Of a DNA stretch of 64,000 nt, positions 19,977 to 34,925 are shown in pieces (position 1 is the stretch's first letter; each line of letters starts with the position of its first letter). Origin of the DNA: Anaeromyces robustus (lineage: Eukaryota; Neocallimastigomycota; Neocallimastigomycetes; Neocallimastigales; Neocallimastigaceae); assembly GCA_002104895.1 (NCBI GenBank), contig MCFG01000061.1, positions 61,001-125,000 on the forward strand, read 5' to 3'. Made by a program: the position numbers and the translations under genes. The notes below the pieces were generated by a model. That model was not told where the DNA came from, ran no database searches, and saw nothing but the letters and a program-made list of their open reading frames with translations.

Positions 19977-22900
19977 TTAGAAAATGTTATGAGAGTTAGA
20001 AGATGGACTCATGGATGAAAAAATACTACCCCCTAATATGCTACCTTTAATATCCATAGCAGAACTACCTTGACCTCCTAACAAAGATTTGGAATGAGCA
20101 TCATCTAAACCAAAATGTTCTTTAGAAAACTTTAAAATACCTTCATCGGTAAGATTATTATTACTAAAGAGGGGTTCATCTTCTTCAAGCATATTTGGAT
20201 GTCTACCTTCTGGAACAGTTGGTAAACGAGTATTCATTAATGAAGAATCTTGGAAACTCTTACGTCTAGCACCTCCCATAAAGTTTTCCATACCTCCACT
20301 TATATCATTTAAAGTAGTTGTGGAAGATGGAAGAGGTGATCCTTGAATTGATCCATGATTAGAGAATGGAGAATCTGGTATACCTTCATTAATAGATTGT
20401 AAGAATGAAATACTTGGAACAGAACCTACTAAATTATTTTCTTTATTAAAATGATTTAATTGTCCAAAATCAACACTTTCAGATCTCATTTTATTATTAA
20501 GGAAGTTATTATTATTAAAGGAAGAAGCAAGGGAATTATTAAAACCTCCTATTGGGGAAGAAACAGGGTTATTACCTAAGAAAGAATTTAAACCACCTGG
20601 ACTTAACATACCATAATCAAAACTTTCAGATCTATTCTTAATCATATTAATACCGCCCATGGTCATACTACCAAAACCAGTACTTTTAGCACTTGGTGTA
20701 GTATTAATGGCACTAATAGAATTAGAAGATGAACGGTAAAACATTTGTGATGGACTCTTAATATTTTCAAGAGATTGAATACCACTATTTTCACGAGCTG
20801 AAGACATTTGTGCCATATATTGAGAAAGATCATTGGATGGTGTAAATGGAGAGGCAGCAATATTAATACCTGAACTACTTCCTCTACTGTAATCATTAAT
20901 AATACTATTATTACCACTGAAGATTTCATCAATAGCTGATGGATTAAAACTATTTTGATGAATTGGAGTTGCTGGTAAGGAAGTACCCATACGACTACTT
21001 GGTAATGGTGAAGCACAACCACTATTTAAGAAACCAGTAGAAATGGATTGTGGAGTGGATGGAATAAAGGATGGATTCTTTGGTGTAGATGGTTTTTGTG
21101 ATGTCTTTAAAATAGAATGGGCTTTGGTGGTATTTATAGCTTGTTTTCCAAAAAGACTATTATTATTAGCATTGGATGAAGTAGTTGAATTATCTTCAGA
21201 TTTAGTTTCATCACCGAAATCACTACCCATACCAGATAAAGAACCAGCTTTTATACTACCTGATTCATCATCAATAAGTGGAATTGCAGGTAAACCAACA
21301 TGGGATTGTTTTGGACTAAAGAAGGAACTTGGAGTTCCTGGAGTAAATGGTGAAGCGGTAGCACTAACTTGTTTTAAGAATAAATTAGAATTGTTTTGTG
21401 TAGTATTTATATTTAAGGGTTGTTTCATGAAAATATTATTTTGATTGAATGAAGAGGAAAGTGGACTCATCATACCTTGATTGGTTTGAGGAGTACGTTG
21501 ACCATTTACTGGTGTATGTGGTGGTGTAGATGTTTGTTGAATATGGAAATTTTGTAATTTAAACATCATTTTATCATCAAGATAATCATTAGCTGGGAAA
21601 GAAGTACTCATACCACTTGGAGTAATACTTCTATTATTCATCTCATGATTTAACATAAATTCATTATCTAATGGAGAAGTAGGTTGATAGGACATTGAAT
21701 TTATTCCTAAAACATTATTATAATTATTAGTAGCATCTAAATTCAAATTTAATCCTTTACTACTGTTATTCATCATTCTTGGGTTTTGACGTTGAGCTGG
21801 AGAACTCATCTTACGACGTGTTCCAAAACCACCATTAAGAGGAGATCCATTAAGATTAATTGATCCATTAAAGGAAGTAGAATAGTTAAATGCTTGAGTG
21901 GTCGTTGGTGTTTTTGCCATTGGTTCTAATGGACTTTTTGAACCTTTAATTGGCATAGCATTAGCTTGTATATTTTTATTAAGATTTTGAACCTTGTTAG
22001 TTATCACTGGAATGGTAAGAACATTATCATTAGTTGTTGAAGTCTTTGTATTCTCAGAAGGTTTTGATTCTTTTTCTTTTTCTTTTTCATCATTTCCTTC
22101 CTTCTTTTCAATTTTTTTATCTTCTTTTTCCTTTTCATTATTTTCACTTTTTATTTCACCTTCCTTTACTTCTTGCTTTTCATTTTCCTTTTCTTTTTCA
22201 TTACTCTTTTCCTTTTCCTTTTCTTTATCCTCTTCCGTTTCTTTTTCCTTATTGGATTCTTCGGTGGTCTTAATAGTAGTTTCATTCTTATCCTTTTCTT
22301 CATTTTCTGGAGGTGAAACAACTTCTTCTGTCATACTTGTAGCAGTTTCACTATCACTTCCACTACGACTACGATTATTTACAGTATTTTCACCTTCTTC
22401 ACTATTAAGAGCAATAGTTTCCCCTTCTGATAAATTATTAACAGTATCGGTAGAGTTTTCCTTCTTTTTAGTGACATTGGCATCAGGGAACATTTGTTTA
22501 TCCATATTTTTAGCTGGAGTAGTTGGTGTATGACCTGGAACATCTTCCTTTTTAACTAAATCACGTGGTGTATGAATAAAGCAACAACGTTTTCCATATG
22601 GACAAGTACCTTGTTCCCAGAAAGTTTTACACATTTCGGTTTTATATTTTGGATGACGATCAACATGACGAAGTTCACTTTCAGAATGAGCAAATTGACA
22701 TTTAGATCCATAACGACAATGACCAGTTTCTTCATAGGAACGACAAAGTTCAGTTTTATATAAATTGGCTTTTTTATTATTTTGAGCACCACCCGTATTT
22801 TCCATTGGACTTAATAAATTATTATTTTGATCTTTCATTACATGTCCCATACCTACCATCATTTCTTCATTTCCATGACCATTATTAATATATGGACCCA

Positions 22901-23285
22901 TATAAGGAGGCATCATTGGTTGTTGACGATCCCCATATAATGGGAATTGAACTGGAACATTAAATTGATTCATATCATTCATGGGATGTATTGGAGTAGT
23001 AGGTGTCGATACGCCACGCATCATATGTTTTTTATCTCCTAAATCATAATTTTCAATTGCATCTACAGTATTATACATTGGACTTCCATGATTTGGAGGT
23101 ACCATTTGATTATTTGGGAAATACATGTTATTATTATACATATTGTTATCAATAGATTTTGCTGGAGAGAATGGAGAAGGTTGATGATGTCCACTAAAAT
23201 AATCTTGAATAAAATCAGGATTATTTGGTGTGTTAATTCTAGGAGGTAAATTACCTCTATTTTGTGAAGGTGCCGTTCTCTTCAT
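19977..23285 (-). CDS. Tandem CCCH zinc-finger protein, TTP/Tis11 family
   Basis: A single-exon ORF of 1102 residues. Two fingers of CX8CX5CX3H type lie at residues 181-200 (after YKTEL) and 219-238 (after YKTEM), with the 18-residue linker typical of tristetraprolin/Tis11 proteins, which bind AU-rich elements in mRNA 3' UTRs and recruit decay factors. Before the fingers is an Asn/Pro/Met-rich region (1-175). After them lie a Thr-rich stretch, a long Lys/Glu charged region (about 330-420), and a low-complexity Ser/Asn/Pro tail. RSESFDYG (about 885) and RSESVDFG (about 933) are repeated motifs of RSXS type, candidate 14-3-3/basophilic kinase sites, as in regulated TTP proteins. RRKSFQDS nearer the end is similar. 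It is far longer than yeast Cth1/Cth2 (under 330 aa). A target network rich in AU elements would be unusual to define in a genome this AT-rich. Family assignment is firm; the targets are unknown. Confidence 0.93.
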   Translation of the reverse strand: MKRTAPSQNRGNLPPRINTPNNPDFIQDYFSGHHQPSPFSPAKSIDNNMYNNNMYFPNNQMVPPNHGSPMYNTVDAIENYDLGDKKHMMRGVSTPTTPIHPMNDMNQFNVPVQFPLYGDRQQPMMPPYMGPYINNGHGNEEMMVGMGHVMKDQNNNLLSPMENTGGAQNNKKANLYKTELCRSYEETGHCRYGSKCQFAHSESELRHVDRHPKYKTEMCKTFWEQGTCPYGKRCCFIHTPRDLVKKEDVPGHTPTTPAKNMDKQMFPDANVTKKKENSTDTVNNLSEGETIALNSEEGENTVNNRSRSGSDSETATSMTEEVVSPPENEEKDKNETTIKTTEESNKEKETEEDKEKEKEKSNEKEKENEKQEVKEGEIKSENNEKEKEDKKIEKKEGNDEKEKEKESKPSENTKTSTTNDNVLTIPVITNKVQNLNKNIQANAMPIKGSKSPLEPMAKTPTTTQAFNYSTSFNGSINLNGSPLNGGFGTRRKMSSPAQRQNPRMMNNSSKGLNLNLDATNNYNNVLGINSMSYQPTSPLDNEFMLNHEMNNRSITPSGMSTSFPANDYLDDKMMFKLQNFHIQQTSTPPHTPVNGQRTPQTNQGMMSPLSSSFNQNNIFMKQPLNINTTQNNSNLFLKQVSATASPFTPGTPSSFFSPKQSHVGLPAIPLIDDESGSIKAGSLSGMGSDFGDETKSEDNSTTSSNANNNSLFGKQAINTTKAHSILKTSQKPSTPKNPSFIPSTPQSISTGFLNSGCASPLPSSRMGTSLPATPIHQNSFNPSAIDEIFSGNNSIINDYSRGSSSGINIAASPFTPSNDLSQYMAQMSSARENSGIQSLENIKSPSQMFYRSSSNSISAINTTPSAKSTGFGSMTMGGINMIKNRSESFDYGMLSPGGLNSFLGNNPVSSPIGGFNNSLASSFNNNNFLNNKMRSESVDFGQLNHFNKENNLVGSVPSISFLQSINEGIPDSPFSNHGSIQGSPLPSSTTTLNDISGGMENFMGGARRKSFQDSSLMNTRLPTVPEGRHPNMLEEDEPLFSNNNLTDEGILKFSKEHFGLDDAHSKSLLGGQGSSAMDIKGSILGGSIFSSMSPSSNSHNIF

Positions 23286-25111
23286 TTTTTTTTATTTTTT
23301 ACAAATTTTTGATGACTAAAAAATAAAAAAAAATAAAAAAAAAAAATTTAATATTTATTAAATATTAAATGAAAAAAAAAAACATTATAAAATGCTTTAT
23401 TAATATTTAAAAATGAGTATAATAATAAAATATTCAAAACTTACTTTTTAAATTAATAATTTGGTTGCTATATATAAACTTGATATGTATATATCAATTA
23501 ATATTACTAATGAAATATAATGACAAGAATAAATATTTTTATATGATCTTTAATTTAATAGATAGATTTCAAAAACTTTTTTTTCTTTTTTTTTTTTTGA
23601 AATAATTTTTTATATTGATTTTATAATAGAATATCTAAAAATATATAAATAAAAATTTTAATTATTTGATATTTTTTATTAAAATTTTTTTTTAAATTTT
23701 AATATACTTTATATATTTTTAATTATAAAACAATTATTTCTTCAAATATATATTTACAATATTTTTTTTGTTTATTTTAAACTTTTATATTATATTCTTT
23801 AATATTGACTTTTTTTTAAAAGTTCTATTTTCTTTTTTTTTATTATACAATTTTTTTTTAAAAAATCAGAATAACTGTTTATATATAAATATATTTTTTT
23901 TTGAATATTTTTTATTATTATTTATTGATTGATTTTGATTTATTTACTATTTATATATTTCCAACTTTTATAAATAATATTATATAAAAATATATATATT
24001 TTATATTATTATTTTTATATATTATTTACTAAGATACTTGGTTTATTTTTTATTTTATTGTAACTTAAATTAATTATTTATTTAATTATATTTGTCTATT
24101 ATTATTTTCCTTTTATTAATGTATAATTTATTCACTATTATATTTCTTTCTCTTATATTATATAATAAAAATATTAATTATATATTTACTTTTTTTATGC
24201 ATAAATAGATAATTACGTTTTTTTAAAGGTTCTCTTTTTTTTTAAAGTAGAAAAAAGAAATGAATAATAAATAAATTATATATATTTATATTAAATAAGG
24301 ATATTTTTCTTTAATAAAAAAAACTAAATATTAAAATTTTACAATGATAGTTTTTTTTATAAATATATAACATATATCAATAAGTTAAATATAATAGACG
24401 ATATTTATATTTTTAATGATAAATTAATAGTGTGTGTACTTTTTTTTTTATAAAAAAAAAATAAGTATATAAACAATATGGTTTCTAGATAAAGAAAATA
24501 ATTTAAAAATGATATAGTGAATATTATATATAGTTAAGTTATTTTATATCTAGTATTGATTTTAATAATTTTTGTAAGTTGTATGTATGTTTATTATTTT
24601 ACTAAATACGTTTGGCTTTATATATATCAAATATATTTATACTTGTTTTTTTTTAGAATATTGATAAAATATATATATTTATAAAATCTTTTTTTTTTTC
24701 CTTGTTTTTTTTAATTTACTATTGTTGAAAAAAAAAAAGATTCTTTTAAAAAAAGATTATATTTTTTTTATTTTCTTAAAAAAAAATGATTATATTTTTT
24801 ATTTAAATATTGAACAATATTATATTAATGATATAAATTTTAAACAAAAGGAAGAACTGATTAATAAATATATTAATCAAACATTATATTTCTCTTTTTT
24901 TTTTTTAAAAAAAAAATATACATAATTTTTCTTCTTTTTTAATTATTTATATAATAATATTTAAAATATTATTATTTTTTTTTCTTTTTTATTTATTTTA
25001 AATAATTTTTTATTATTTTTTTTTTTTTACTTCTTTTTATAAATAAATATTTACTATTTTATAAATATTAAATAAAATAAAAATAAAATAACAACAACAA
25101 TGATTTCAAAG

Positions 25112-25146
<35 letters not shown>

Positions 25147-28100
25147 GAAATTTTCTTTTTTAAATAATATTATTAAAAAAAAATAATGACAAAAAACTTT
25201 AAATAATATAAAAAAATTATATTATATAATATATTAATTAAATAAAAATACATATATTATTATTATATTATTACATAGAATATAAAAATAAATAAATAAA
25301 AATAAATAATAAAAAGAAAAAACATAATAAAAAAAAATAAATAAATATGAAATTATTAATATAATAATAATAAACCATAGGTATTTTACCGACCAATGAC
25401 TGAAATAAATAAAATATTTATTATTATTATTATTATAAATATTATTATTATTAATAATATATTCAATGATTATTATTTTATTAATACAGGTTTTTTTATT
25501 ATCATTTATAGTTAATTATTCATTTATTTTATTAGTTTTTTTATTAATATTTATCTATTTTATTATAAATTCATTTATTAATTTAAACAATCATTTATCC
25601 TAATCATGTATTTATTTTATAACTTATTTATCCATTTAATTTATATATTAATTTATTTATTTTTTGAAAATATTTATTTAATTTTATTATATTTAATATT
25701 TTTGAAATAAATTTAAATTATTCTAATTGATTTTAATATATTACATATATTAAAATATACATTTAATATATATTTTATATATATAATGTTATATATTAAC
25801 AATGTACATTTTTATTAAATAAAGTTTCTGTTATTTTCTAATAAAAATTTTAAAAAAAAAAAAAAAAGATATGTTACTATTTAATATTTAATATATTATA
25901 TATAATATTTATTATATAATAAATGTAAACAAAATATATGATATAAAATAAAACAATAATAAATTATATTAAAATGACAATGCAATATCAATATAACAAA
26001 TTTATTTGATTAAATTATATATAAATAAATGAAATAATATTGTAATATATTGTTAAAATGTAATTAAATATATTGATTATATATAAACAATTAATCGATA
26101 TATAAAAGATATATAAAAGTATATTTGTTATAAAATCATTAAACTTGTGATAATTTAATATATTACACAAAAATTTAATTTATATTAATATATTAATGAA
26201 TATATAAAAAAATTAATTTAATTTAAGGTAACCTATTTTTCTAATTTTTATTTTTTATTTTATAGTTTCTATGAATATTAAAGCTATATATGTTGGACAA
26301 GTAATATGATTTATAATTAATATATTATATTAATAAAAATTAATATATTAAACTATACATTATTAATTTAAGGTTATAAAAAAAATTTTTTTTTATTTTT
26401 TCGTTTTTTTAAAAAAAAAAATATACCAAAAAGTCATTCTTTCATCAACCTTTTTTTTTATGTATATAGTATAATTTATTAAGTTTTTAATATAAATAAA
26501 ATTATATTTTAATATATATAAATGATAATAAAAATAAATTATTTCAATATACAATGAATATATTAAGAATAAGCTTTGGAATTAATTCCAATAGGAAATA
26601 ATTCTATATTATAGTTTAATGGATATACAATTTTTTAATAGATAATATTACGTTATATAATATAAAAATAATATAACTGTTAATATAATGAATAGGGAAT
26701 AATTAATATAGAAAATTAAAAGAATATACAAAATAATGTAAATGTAATTAATAAAATAATGAAATAATGTAAACAAAAATAGTATATAAAAAAATGTAAT
26801 ACGGATATTTTAATTATAATAAATGTAATATCAATGTAATTACTAATAATAAATATAAATATTTATAATTACATTTATGATGTAGCTCATATAGTGTTGA
26901 TATATATATATTCTATTTTATTATATTTTAAATGAATATAATAGAATAGAATATTATTATATACATTTACTCCTATATTACATTACTGTACATATTCATA
27001 GTTAATGTAATAACTACCATATAAAACACATGGTTTAAAAAAAAATAGGTTAAAAAAACAGGTAAATAATATATTTTTATAATAAAATGTTAAAAAAAAT
27101 TTTTTAAAAAAACCTATTTAAATAATAATAATAATTAATTACAAAATAATAATTAATAATTAATAATAGTAAAAAAGGAAATTATTTAATTAATATAAAA
27201 TAATTAATTCTAATATGATAATTTGATAAAGAATTTTGTTTTTAAATTATTCATTGTGAATAATAATTAATAATTATTTTTTTTACATAATAATAAATTA
27301 AAATATTATTATTAATAGTAAAAGAATAATAATAAAAAAAAAGGAAAAAAGAAAAAAAAGAAAAAAGAAGGGTTCTATTTAATATGAAAATGAAAAAAAA
27401 TACTATCCTATTTGAAAATTATTATTTTAATAATAATGGTAATAAGTATTTATTAATTTTTTAATTTTCTATTGTGTTAAATAGTGGATTTTAAAAAAAA
27501 ATTTTTTTTTTGGATAATAATGGATACGGATAATGGTTAATAAGAGGAAATAATAATTTTTAAATTTTTTTTTACTTGAATTTGATATTTAAAGATAAGA
27601 AAGGCAATTTAAAATTCACTTTTTAAATTAATTCTAATAATAGATAATATTATACATTATTAATATTAAATATGGGATAAACTCATTAAATTACTGATAA
27701 TATTAATTTAGATAACATTATTTTTCATGTTACATATAATACATATATTATGAGCATAATATATTTTCAAAGAGGATATAAATTCGTTAAAGTTAATTAT
27801 TAGTTGTCTTATTATTATAACATTGATAAAAATTTATTATGATATGATTGATATTAATTCAATAAAAATAAAAATAAAAAAAAAGTGTCAATGTTTATTT
27901 ATACGCCTATAGAATGTTTATTTTTAAAAATAAATAAATAAAATAAATAAAATATGCATGATATATCCACACTATGTTAAACCATAAACATAGCATAATA
28001 ATATATTTTATGATATTTTCATAATCAAATCATATATAATATCTATTAAATAATAAATTTATGTAAACTATAAACTATAATCATATTTTTATATTATTAA

Positions 28101-28245
28101 TTATAATTAAATGTAACATTATTATTGTAATTTAAATTATTTATACTCTACACTATTATAATAATATAAAATAATTATCTTTTATTATATATAATGAAAT
28201 CTATTTATTTATATATTAGTATTTATTTATTATATATTTATATTT

Positions 28246-28246
<1 letters not shown>

Positions 28247-28339
<93 letters not shown>

Positions 28340-28346
28340 TTATTTA
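28247..28346. repeat. (TTTA)n array
   Basis: Nearly continuous ATTT tetranucleotides with one short interruption. Confidence 0.85.
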
Positions 28347-31225
28347 TTTATTTATATGGTGAATTGAAATTCTATTTTTGTTCTTATTTTTTGTTATAAA
28401 AAAAGTTTTTTTAAAAAAAAAAAATATGTTAAGCATATTATTAACGGAATGTGCCTATAATATATTATAATCAATTCAAATATATAACAATAGATTATTA
28501 TAATCTATTAATTTTTATTATAGGTTACACATTTTTTGATAATAATTATTTTACATTTTTTTACATTTAAATTTTATTTAAAAAAATTAATTAATTAACT
28601 TTATTAAATATAAATTTTGTACTATAAATTATATATTTAATATACTATTTTTAATTAATATTTATTTATTATATATATATTAAAACCAATTCAAATATAT
28701 TAGTATAATATATTCACAAAAATTTTGGTTTTTAAAATTTTAATTTTAAAAAATTCGATAATATATTTAATTAAATTAATAATAAACATTTAATTTATTA
28801 TGTAATATACTATAATCATATATTTGAGTACAAATTTTTGTTAAAGAAATATTGGTAATTATATAATAAAAAATAATTAAAGAATTATATAATATTTGAA
28901 TACAATTTAACTCAAAAAAAAAAAAAAAAAAAAGAAAAAAGAAAAAAAAACAAGCCAAAAAATATTTAATATAAAAAAAAATTTAAAAAATTTATTTATT
29001 AATTTAATTAATATATAAAACAATATAAATAATATATTATAGTCAATATATTAGTATATTATTTGATACAGATAGCTTAACTTTTTTTTTATACTTATAT
29101 AAATTTAATATATGTTAAACTAAATATTTTATAAAAAAGAATATTAAATAATTGTCAATATGGAATATCCATTACTATAATTGGTATAATGAAAAATGAA
29201 ATGAAATAAAAAACAAATTGAAAAGATAAAAAGAAGCTTAAAAAGAAAAAAGAAAAAAGAAAAAAGAAAATAAGAAAAAAAGGGAAAAAAAAAAAGAAAT
29301 TAAAAATTTATCCATGCATCCATTTATTTAACATAATAAATCATAATAAATCATGCTTATTTAAAATATTATTTAACAATAATCATGATACTTAATAAAA
29401 GCCATTATTTAATATAACGATTAATAATTATTCACTTAAACTAATTATTTACTAATTATTATTAATATCATTCATATAACTAATTATTATTTTATTAATT
29501 TAACTATAAATATAGTTAATGAATGAATAATTAAATAAATAAAAAGAAAGAAAGAAAGAAGCATATAAATTATATAAATGATAATAGTCTATTATAAAGA
29601 ATATTTTAAGATCAAATATATTATAATACAATTTATCATTTTAATTATTTAGTAAATAAAAATTTTCTATAATTTATCACAATTACAACAAATTATTATG
29701 TTATATTTATAGTTTTTAATTATGCTAATTATGTTATATCTTTTAAAAATTCTTTATTTACAGGAGAACATGAAAATAATTATAATATAATATAATATTT
29801 ATTACATATAATATTTATAGATATTTTTTACATTGCATAAATTCATGACAGATTTATTATGCTACTTCTTTTTTTTTTTTTTTTTAACTTTTTAAGCTTA
29901 AATGGGAAAAAATATAGGAAAATAAAAAAAAAAAACAAGAAAATGGTATTGGTAAAAGAGTCTTCAATAGTTTAATAAATAAATCATATTTCAATCCTTT
30001 TTATTCATTAATTAATAGAATTTAGGTTTTAACCCAATAATAATAATGAACAGTAATAATAATTGATAAATTGATATTTATTTATTCATTTATTTAATAT
30101 TCATTTATTTATTTATTTAATATTCATTCATTCATTTATTTATTATTTATCTTTTCTATAAAAGTGGAATAAATAAATATTAAAAATGTAAAATTTCCTT
30201 TTTTAGTATAATTAGTTTAAAAATATTAGGAACAAAATAAATATAATTTTTATTATTATTATAGAAAATTAAATATTTTTTTTAAAGTAAAAAAATTTAA
30301 TATATTATATATATTATTATATATATTATAATATAATGGTTTCATTTTACATGTAATTAAATCAATTTTTTTCACCTAACATTATTAATATATTTATTTA
30401 TTTTATAATTATTCATCTATTTATTTATTTTTAAAAATGAAATGATATGTTAAAAATTTCAATTTAATATATCATTATATATATTATAATACACTGTTAA
30501 TATATATAATATATTAAAAATCATAATACAAAAAAAAAAGATATTTTATTCATATTTATTTTAAAAAAAAAATAAGTAACAGCCTAAATATAGTAAAAAA
30601 AAATATATATAATAACAGTAAAAAAAAAAAAAACACCCTAAATATAGTAAAAAAAATAATAATAAAAAAAAAAACAAATATTAATATTTATTATTATTAT
30701 TATTATTCATGATTATTATTATTATTTAATTATCTATATAAATAGTAATTTTGTAATTGTTTTTTTTTTTATATTTTTGTTGTTGTTTTGTTTTGTTTTA
30801 TGTTTTTATTATTATATTTATTATTCTTATTATTGTTATTTATTATTAATATTATATCATTTAATATTTTTATTCATTCTCGGGGTCATTCTTAAATTAT
30901 TTACTTATTATTTATTTATCCATTTATTTATTATTTAGGTATTTAAATTATTTTATTTAATTTTTAAATTATTTTATTTAATTATATATATTATATTATA
31001 TTATATATCTAATTAATAATTATTTAATAATTATTTAATAATAATCATTTTATTAATAAATAAAATTAACTTTTTTTTTTTTTTCTTTTTCTTTTCTATC
31101 TAATAAAACACACATTTTTTTTTATAATAAATTTTTTATGAACATTTTTGATAATAATATTAAATTTAATTAATTAATTAATTAATTAATAATTAAAAAT
31201 AAAACAAAAACATAAACACAAAAAT

Positions 31226-31229
31226 CAAC

Positions 31230-31277
<48 letters not shown>

Positions 31278-31309
31278 ATTAAATAAATAAATAAATAAAT
31301 AGAATAATA

Positions 31310-31385
<76 letters not shown>
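31226..31385. repeat. (AAAT)n arrays
   Basis: Three blocks of AAAT tetranucleotides separated by AATATT interruptions. Confidence 0.85.
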
Positions 31386-32031
31386 AAATTCATCTTGATT
31401 TTTGTTTTTCTTTTCTTTTTTTTTTTTTTAATTATTAATTAAATGTATACAAATTTTAACTTTAATTTAATTCGTTATGTATTTATTCCTACAACAATAG
31501 AGAGTATCGGAATTACTAGGAAAAAAGATAAAATTAAATAGAATAAAATTAAATAAAATAAAATTATCAATGAATTAAATTATGCATTTACTTATAAAAT
31601 AAATATTTTTAGGTATATTAATTTGCCTTCTTTTTTTATTATTTTTTGAAGTTTAAAATAATAATATTTATATATTTATATATATTTATATTTATATTTA
31701 TATATTTATATATATTTATGTTAATGAAAATGTTAATGAAAAATTGAATTTAATGTCAAATGATATATAAAATATAAAATATAAAATATTATTTATTTAA
31801 TAAAACATAATTAATGTAAATATAATATTTATGTTATAATATAGAAAAAGAAAAAGAAAAAGAATCATTTATTTATTTATTTATTTATTTATTTACTGTA
31901 TTTATTGTATTTAAAAATGTAAATATGAATTTTCATATTGATATTTGAGTACATTTAAAGAAGACAATAATCAATAAGAATAATTACTAACTAACAAATA
32001 CTTACATTTTATTATTTAAAAATTATATTTT

Positions 32032-32086
32032 AACTGTAACTGTAACTGTAAACTGTGATTGTTACTGTGATTGTGACTATGACTGA
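32032..32086. repeat. ACTGTA/ACTGTGATTGT-type minisatellite
   Basis: AACTGTAACTGTAACTGTA grades into CTGTGATTGT-like and GACTATGACTGAC units. It is conspicuous for its G and C content. Confidence 0.7.
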
Positions 32087-32852
32087 CTTTTTAGTGGAAT
32101 AATTGTAAAAAGATATAAAAAAAATGCAAAAAATATATAATATTATATCTTTTTGAAATTAATGAATGAATGAATATTTTAATAAATGAATGAATAAATA
32201 AATTTTTTTCATATTATAAAAAAATTAAAAATTTATCTTGGTTTTCTTTTTTTCTAATTTTCTTTTTTTTTTTTTTTTTGGTAGTACTTATTTATGGTGA
32301 TACAATACAATTCAATATTAATTATAGAATAAACAAATTTATCCACTTATTGATTTCTGTTTATTTTATTATTTATTTATTATTTATTTATTTATTATTT
32401 ATTATTTTATAAATATTTATTTTTATTAATTTATTTATATATCAAAATTACCATAATTTATATATTTATATATATATAAATACTATTTTTTATGTATTTT
32501 TTGAATAATATAATTTCTATATATATTTATTTATTTATTTATTTAGTTTCTTTTTTTATGTGCGACTTTTTATCTATAATTTGTACTAATCTCAAAAACT
32601 CGTTTTTTTTTTTTTGATTATCAACCCATAAATAATTAAATACCAAAAACTTTATTTCCTTAAAAGAAATACTAAAATTGAATACTCGGATAATAAATGT
32701 ATTAATTAAAATTTAATAAAAAATAAAGATCAAAAAAAAATGCTTTAAACTATATTCATTGGTGTTATTTTATTTTATTTTATTTTATTTAATGATTTTT
32801 TTTATTTTGTACGAATAAACAAAATAATAATAAAAAAAATGAATTAATATGA

Positions 32853-32936
32853 ATTAATATAACTAAATATTAATATTAATATTTTAGTTATATTAATACT
32901 CTTTTTATTATAATAATAATCATAATAAAAAGAGTT
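32853..32936. repeat. Two adjacent inverted repeats
   Basis: First stem: ATTAATATAACTAAA (32853-32867) with TTTAGTTATATTAAT (32883-32897). Second stem: ACTCTTTTTATTAT with ATAATAAAAAGAGT, ending near 32936. Both are perfect 14-15-bp arms with short loops. Confidence 0.7.
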
Positions 32937-33698
32937 TAAAACAAATTTTTTTTTCCCTAATTATGCATTATTAAATATAATTTTTATTTTTTTTTTTGAA
33001 AAAGATTAGTAATAATATAAAAAAAGAAATAATGCAAATAAGCTAAAAAAAATTTTAAAATTATTCTCCTTTTTTTTAAAAAATTGTTTTAAATTATCTA
33101 TTTTACTTTTTTTTTTCATATCAACTTTTTTTTCCCGAAAATTCTTTTAAATTTTGTAAATTGGTTAAAATTTTTATTGAAATAAATACATAAATAAAAA
33201 AAAAATAAAATGAAATAGAATATTAAAAATTAATATTTTATAATATGATTAATAAGTTAATTCCTTAAATATTTCTTTTCAAAATTCTTATTATGTATTA
33301 TTAGTAATGTAATATTTTATATAATACATAATAATGTTTTATATAATATTATAGTATAAATAATAGATAATGCTAATATTTATTATTATTATTGTGTTTA
33401 TTACTAATTAATTTTTCTCAAATTCATGACTTATAATATTTATTAGAAATATTCATATTTCATAGAATGAATATTATAATTTTTACAAAATATCACATAA
33501 TAATACACCAAACTTTTTGTATTTAAAGAAATTCTTGAAGTATTAATATTAAAAAATATTATTTTATTTTCTTTTTTCTTTTTTTTTTTTTTTTCTTTTA
33601 TTTAATTCATATTAATTAAAATATTATTGGGTATAATATAATAAATAATATAAAAAAAGTAATATTCTTTTTTTTTTTTTTTTTTTTTTTTTTGTCAT

Positions 33699-33743
33699 TT
33701 TATTTTATTTTATTTTATTTTATTTTATTTTATTTTATTTTAC
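33699..33743. repeat. (TTTTA)n microsatellite
   Basis: About eight pentanucleotide units following a long T-run. Confidence 0.85.
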
Positions 33744-34694
33744 TTTATCATTTTTTATTAATGAAAAATAATAATTATTGGGTATAAATCTTGTCCATAT
33801 TGTCTATATATTTTTTTATTATTCTCTTTTATATATCTATATATTTATATATATATATTATTGAAGGTATTAAATTTCTAGTTTCTTTTTCTATTCAATA
33901 AATGACACCTCATTTCTGGGAATAATGATTATTATATATTTAAAACATTTTATTTAATAATTTTTATTCATTAAATATTTTATTATATTAAATAAATCAA
34001 AAATAATTTTTTACTTTAAATCAATATTATTGATTTTAAAGGATATTATATATTATATATTTATTATAATGAATATCCTTATATATAATATATTTCTTTG
34101 TATAAATTTTTAATAATCATAATAATAAAAATAATACAAAAAAATATTAATATTATTATTTTTAATTAGGTATTTATTCAAATAAATCATAATTATTTTT
34201 TCTATACCATTCATTCATATATAATTAAAAATAATCGAAAAAAAATATAAATAACATAATCAAGAAAATGCAATAATTTTATATATTTTTTTTATATATA
34301 ATTTATATATAAATATATATATATATAAATTTTTTAAAAAATAATAATAATAATTAATATATATTCCTCTATCCCAAAATGTCAATTTGTTGTATCTTCA
34401 TATAGGTGAAACTATTAGGATACTTTTTTTTCCTTAAAAAGTAAAAAAAAAAAAAATAATAATAAAATATAAATTTAAATATAAATATTATATATATATA
34501 TAAAAGATTTATCCTCAAAACTGTTTATAATAATATACTTTTTTGAAATAAAATATTAATAATAAAAAGAATATTATTAATATTAAAAATGATGATTTAT
34601 ATATATAATAAATTATATGTATAATAATTATATATATTTTTCTTTTATCATATACTTTATAACTACTATTAATTTTATGTTTTTCTTTTCTTAA

Positions 34695-34925
34695 TCAGCA
34701 CATATTTTCTATTGGAATATTATTATTATAATTATTATTATTATTATTATCATTATTATCATCTTCATTATTATTATTATCATCTTCTTCATTATTATTA
34801 TTATTATTATCATTATTATCATCTTCATTATTATTATTATCATCTTCTTCATTATTATTATTATTATTATTAACACCTTCATATTCTATTTCCTCTTCCT
34901 CCTCCGTAGAATTAGCTTCCTCCAT
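34695..34925 (-). CDS. Low-complexity Glu/Asn/Asp-rich ORF, doubtful gene
   Basis: A 76-residue ORF: an acidic start (MEEANSTEEEEEIEYEG) then alternating Asn runs and EEDD/EDDNND blocks. The central part is an exact 60-bp tandem duplication (34741-34800 and 34801-34860), giving a 20-residue repeat. There is no recognisable domain. It could be a small gene, a first exon, or a chance ORF through a (ATT)n/(ATC)n repeat. The non-repetitive acidic N terminus with mixed Glu codons is the only point in favour of coding. Confidence 0.35.
   Translation of the reverse strand: MEEANSTEEEEEIEYEGVNNNNNNNEEDDNNNNEDDNNDNNNNNNEEDDNNNNEDDNNDNNNNNNYNNNIPIENMC
34741..34860. repeat. Exact 60-bp tandem duplication
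   Basis: 34741-34800 and 34801-34860 are identical base for base. Confidence 0.95.

Larger units (their letters stand above)
23286..34694. other. Gene desert of about 11.4 kb
   Basis: It consists of AT simple sequence, with (TTTA)n arrays (about 28247-28346), (AAAT)n arrays (about 31226-31385), an ACTGTA-type minisatellite (32032-32086), a T-rich/TTTTA array (about 33668-33740) and two adjacent hairpins (32853-32936). I find no sustained coding pattern on either strand and no tRNA, rRNA or snRNA signature. Short ORFs (24722-24925 plus, 28776-28958 minus) are homopolymer artefacts. Confidence 0.65.

Noticed and set aside
21994-22533. Ser/Phe-rich ORF opposite the zinc-finger gene
   Set aside because: Antisense shadow of the Lys/Glu-rich part of the CCCH protein.
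31226-31385. Regularly spaced repeats resembling an array
   Set aside because: Tetranucleotide microsatellite without spacers; not CRISPR and the genome is eukaryotic.
34364-34420. CCTCTATCCCAAAATGTCAA, like the end of a Stowaway/mariner miniature element
   Set aside because: Only one end is seen and no inverted partner exists nearby. The resemblance is to plant elements and short.
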